Shown here in pieces: positions 61,661 through 64,000 of a DNA stretch of 64,000 nt (position 1 is the first letter of the stretch; each line of letters begins with the position of its first letter). A program made the translations under genes and the position numbers. Under the pieces are notes generated by a model. That model did not search any database. It worked only from the letters and a program-made list of their open reading frames with translations, and had not been told where the DNA came from. Origin of the DNA: Tupaia tana (lineage: Eukaryota; Chordata; Mammalia; Scandentia; Tupaiidae); assembly GCA_026018925.1 (NCBI GenBank), contig JAKSZU010000323.1:124001-188000 (forward strand). Direction: 5' to 3'.

Positions 61661-64000
61661 AGATATTTCAGGGCACAGGAAACATGAAGATTTTCTACTT
61701 ATAATTCAGCCTCCAGCAAGCAGAGCTAGTGTGCCAGGAGAGTTGAGCCATTCTCTGAGAAGTTTCCTCATGGAAACTGGGAACTAGATATTTCAGGACA
61801 CGGGAGAAATGTAGATTTTCTACTCATAATTCAGCCTCCAGCAAGCAAAGGTAGTGTGGTAGGGAGCCCCTCTGGCCTTCTATCTCTATCTCTGTGCCTC
61901 TGAGGTCTCTGTCTCTCTCTGCTCCGGTCTCCTCATTTTTTTTTGGTAAGTTTTCCTTTTTATGACTTTTTTAAAGGTAGGGTTTCTCTCTGGATCTCAG
62001 CTCCATCTTTTGTTTTGTAAATAATCCCTTCTGCTCCTTTCGCCCAGGCAGGAGAGTTAAGCCATTCTCTGAAAAGATTCCTCATGGAAACTGGGAAGTA
62101 GATATTACAGGGCACAGGAGAAATGAAGATTTTCTACTCATAATTCTGCCTCCAGCAACAAAAGCTAGTGTGGTAGGGAGCCGCTCTGGCCTTCTATCTC
62201 TGTCTCTGTGCCTCTGAGGTCTCTGTCTCTCTCTGCTCCTGTCTCCTCATTTTTTTTTTTGGTAATTTTTCCTTTTTACGATTTTTTTTAAAGGTAGAGT
62301 TTCTCTCTGGCTCTCAGCTCAATCTTTTGTTTTGTTAATAATCCCTTCTGCTCCTTTCTCCCAGGCAGGAGAGTTGAGCCATTCTCTGAGAAGGTTCCTC
62401 ATGGAAACTGGGAACTAGATATTTCAGGGCACGGCAGAAATGAGGATTTTCTACTCATAATTCAGCCTCCAGCAAGCAAAGCTAGTGTGGGAGGGAGCCC
62501 CTCTGGCCTTCTATCTCTGTCTCTGTGCCTCTGATGTCTCTGTCTCTCTCTGCTCCAGTCTCCTCATTGTTTTTTGGTAATTTTTCCTTTTTACGATTTT
62601 CTTAAAGGTAGAGTTTCTCTCTGGCTCTCAGCTCCAACTTTTGTTTTGTTAATAATCCCTTCTGCTCCTTTCTCCCAGGCAGGAGAGTTGAGCCATTCTC
62701 TGAGAAGATTCCTCATGGAAACTGGGAACGAGATATTTCATGGCACAAGAGAAATGAAGATTTTCTACGCATAATTTAGCCTCCAGGAAGCAAAGCTTGT
62801 GTGGCAGGAGAGTTGAGCCATTCTCTGAGAAGTTTCCTCATGGAAACTGGGAACTAGATATTTCAGGGCACAGGAGAAATGAAGATTTTCTACTCATAAT
62901 TCAGCCTCCAGCAAGCAAAGCTAGTGTGGCTGGAGAGTTGAGCCATTCTCTGAGAAGATTCCTCATGGAAAATGGGAACTAGATATTTCAGGGCACAGGA
63001 GAAATGAAGATTTTCTACTCATAATTCAGCCTCCAGCAAGCAAAGCTAGTGTAGTAGGGGGCCCCTCTGGCCTTCTATCTCTGTCTCTGTGCTTCTGAGG
63101 TCTCTGTCTCTCTCTGCTCCTGTCTCCTCATTTATCATTTTGGTAAATTTTCCTTTTTACGATTTTTTTAAAAGTAGAGTTTCTCTCTGGCTCTCAGCTC
63201 CATCTTTTGTTTTGTTAATAATCCCTTCTGCTCCTTTCTCCCAGGAAGGAGTGTTGAGCCATTCTCTGGGAAGATTCCTTATGGAAACTGGGAACTAGAT
63301 ATTTCAGGGCACAGGAGAAATGAAGATTTTCTACTCATAATTCAGTCTACAGCAAGCAAATCTAGTGTGGCAGGAGAGCTGAGCCATTCTCTTAGAAGAT
63401 TCCTCATGGAAACTGGGAACTAGATATTTTAGGGCACGGCAGAAATGAGGATTTTCTACTCATAATTCAGCCTCCAGCAAGCAAAGCTAGTGTGGTAGGT
63501 AGCCCCTCTGTACTTCTATCTCTGTCTCTGTGCCTCTGAGGTCTCTGTTTCTCTCTGCTACTGTCTCCTCATTTTTTTTTGGTAATTTTTTCCTTTTAAG
63601 ATTTTTTTAAAGGTAGAGTTTCTCTCTGGCTCTCACCTCCATCTTGTGTTTTGTTAATAATACCTTCTGCTCCTTTCTCCCAGTAAGGAGAGTTGAGCTA
63701 TTCTCTGAGAAGATTCCTCATGGAAACTGGGAACTAGATATTTCAGGGCACAGGAGAAATGAAGATTTTCTACTCATAATTCTTCCTCCAGCAAGCAAAG
63801 CTAGTGTGGTAGGTAGCCCCTCTGTACTTCTATCTCTGTCTCTGTGCCTCTGAGGTCTCTGTCTCTCTCTGCTCCAGTTTCCTCATTGTTTTTTGGTAAT
63901 TTTTCCTTTGTACGATTTTCTTAAAGGTAGAGTTTCTCTCTGGCTCTCATCTCCAACTTTTGTTTTGTTAATAATCCCTTCTGCTCCTTTCTCCCAGGCA

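Larger units (their letters stand above)
1..64000 (+). repeat. Two-component tandem satellite array (125-bp M and ~190-bp I)
   Basis: The window is one head-to-tail array with no interruption and no inverted segment. It consists of a 125-bp monomer (M, about 290 copies) and a pyrimidine-rich segment of about 190 bp (I, 147 copies). I always enters M at the same base. Between successive I segments there are 1, 2, 3 or 4 M units (41, 68, 35 and 2 cases). I obtained these counts by locating every I start and every M junction by eye. Summed lengths reproduce the 64,000 bases to within a few tens of bases, so no stretch is left over for unique DNA. Neither array edge is inside the window. The sequence is CpG-poor with CpG-decay variants, which fits a methylated vertebrate genome, but I recognise no named satellite family. 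No gene, promoter, tRNA, rRNA or transposase is visible. Confidence 0.97.
53960..64000 (+). repeat. Block F, second copy, with two extra 440-bp modules
   Basis: I starts are 54075, 54516, 55080, 55518, 55832, 56148, 56584, 56899, 57465, 57903, 58343, 58782, 59223, 59664, 60232, 60669, 60984, 61420, 61859, 62173, 62490, 63054, 63495 and 63809. The M numbers are 2,3,2,1,1,2,1,3,2,2,2,2,2,3,2,1,2,2,1,1,3,2,1, and the last module is cut by the window end. Leaving out one 441-bp module at 59223-59663 and one of about 438 bp near 61220-61660 gives exactly the series of 29318-38480. The final three bases begin a new M. Confidence 0.93.

Noticed and set aside
1..64000. CRISPR array
   Set aside because: Repeats are long, contiguous and satellite-like, spacer sequences are not unique, and no cas gene is present.
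1..64000. LTR retroelement, SINE or DNA transposon as a complete unit
   Set aside because: I found no long terminal repeats, primer-binding site, poly-A tail with target duplication, or transposase-like frame. The GGGAG/CTCCC pair at the I ends is too short to claim terminal inverted repeats.
1..64000. Alpha-satellite or other known human satellite with a CENP-B box
   Set aside because: Monomer length (125 and 190 bp, not 171) and sequence do not fit, and I see no CENP-B-box-like motif.
53960..64000. Large duplications as assembly error
   Set aside because: This cannot be excluded without reads, but the copies differ by scattered substitutions and by whole modules, which a simple duplicated contig would not show.

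Overview
The whole 64 kb window is the interior of one tandem satellite array. I see no protein gene, RNA gene, unique sequence or array edge. Single-direction repeats, CpG-poor sequence (about one CpG per 315 bp, often in CpG/TpG/CpA variant pairs), long T tracts and higher-order structure suggest a eukaryotic genome, most likely a vertebrate. I cannot name the species or match the repeat to a known satellite family.

By hand I parsed the window end to end into two parts, all on the same strand. Part M is a 125-bp monomer (about 290 copies). Part I is a pyrimidine-rich segment of about 190 bp (147 copies, the first one cut by the window start). Every I sits at the same base of M, between ...gctagtgtg and gcaggagag.... 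The array reads I-M(k)-I-M(k)..., with k = 1 (41 times), 2 (68), 3 (35) or 4 (2), never 0 and never above 4. The modules are therefore about 315, 440, 565 and 690 bp. 290 x 125 plus 147 x about 189 accounts for essentially all 64,000 bases.

The most striking feature is that I has the form of a GT-AG intron. It starts GTAGGG and ends with a branch-point-like TTAAT, a pyrimidine tract and CAG. Cutting it out restores the M-M junction to the base. About four fifths of copies keep the GT and nearly all keep the AG, but whole subfamilies have lost the donor, so splicing is a hypothesis.

Above the module level there are long duplications, which the k-values read like a barcode. A 2,011-bp higher-order repeat occupies 1-3693. 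Blocks 4768-6836/8473-10105 and 12179-13495/15129-17009 are paired copies differing by whole modules. A 3.83-kb repeat starts near 37.33 and 41.16 kb. A 3.0-kb block lies at 44.93-47.95 and again at 50.12-53.15 kb. A block of about 9 kb (29.32-38.48 kb) returns at 53.96-64.00 kb with two extra 440-bp modules, and its first 2.1 kb occurs a third time at 48.0-50.2 kb. Several I copies are chimeras of two subfamilies, which marks past unequal exchanges inside I. Short open reading frames of 60-83 codons recur across the array, but they are shadows of the repeat.
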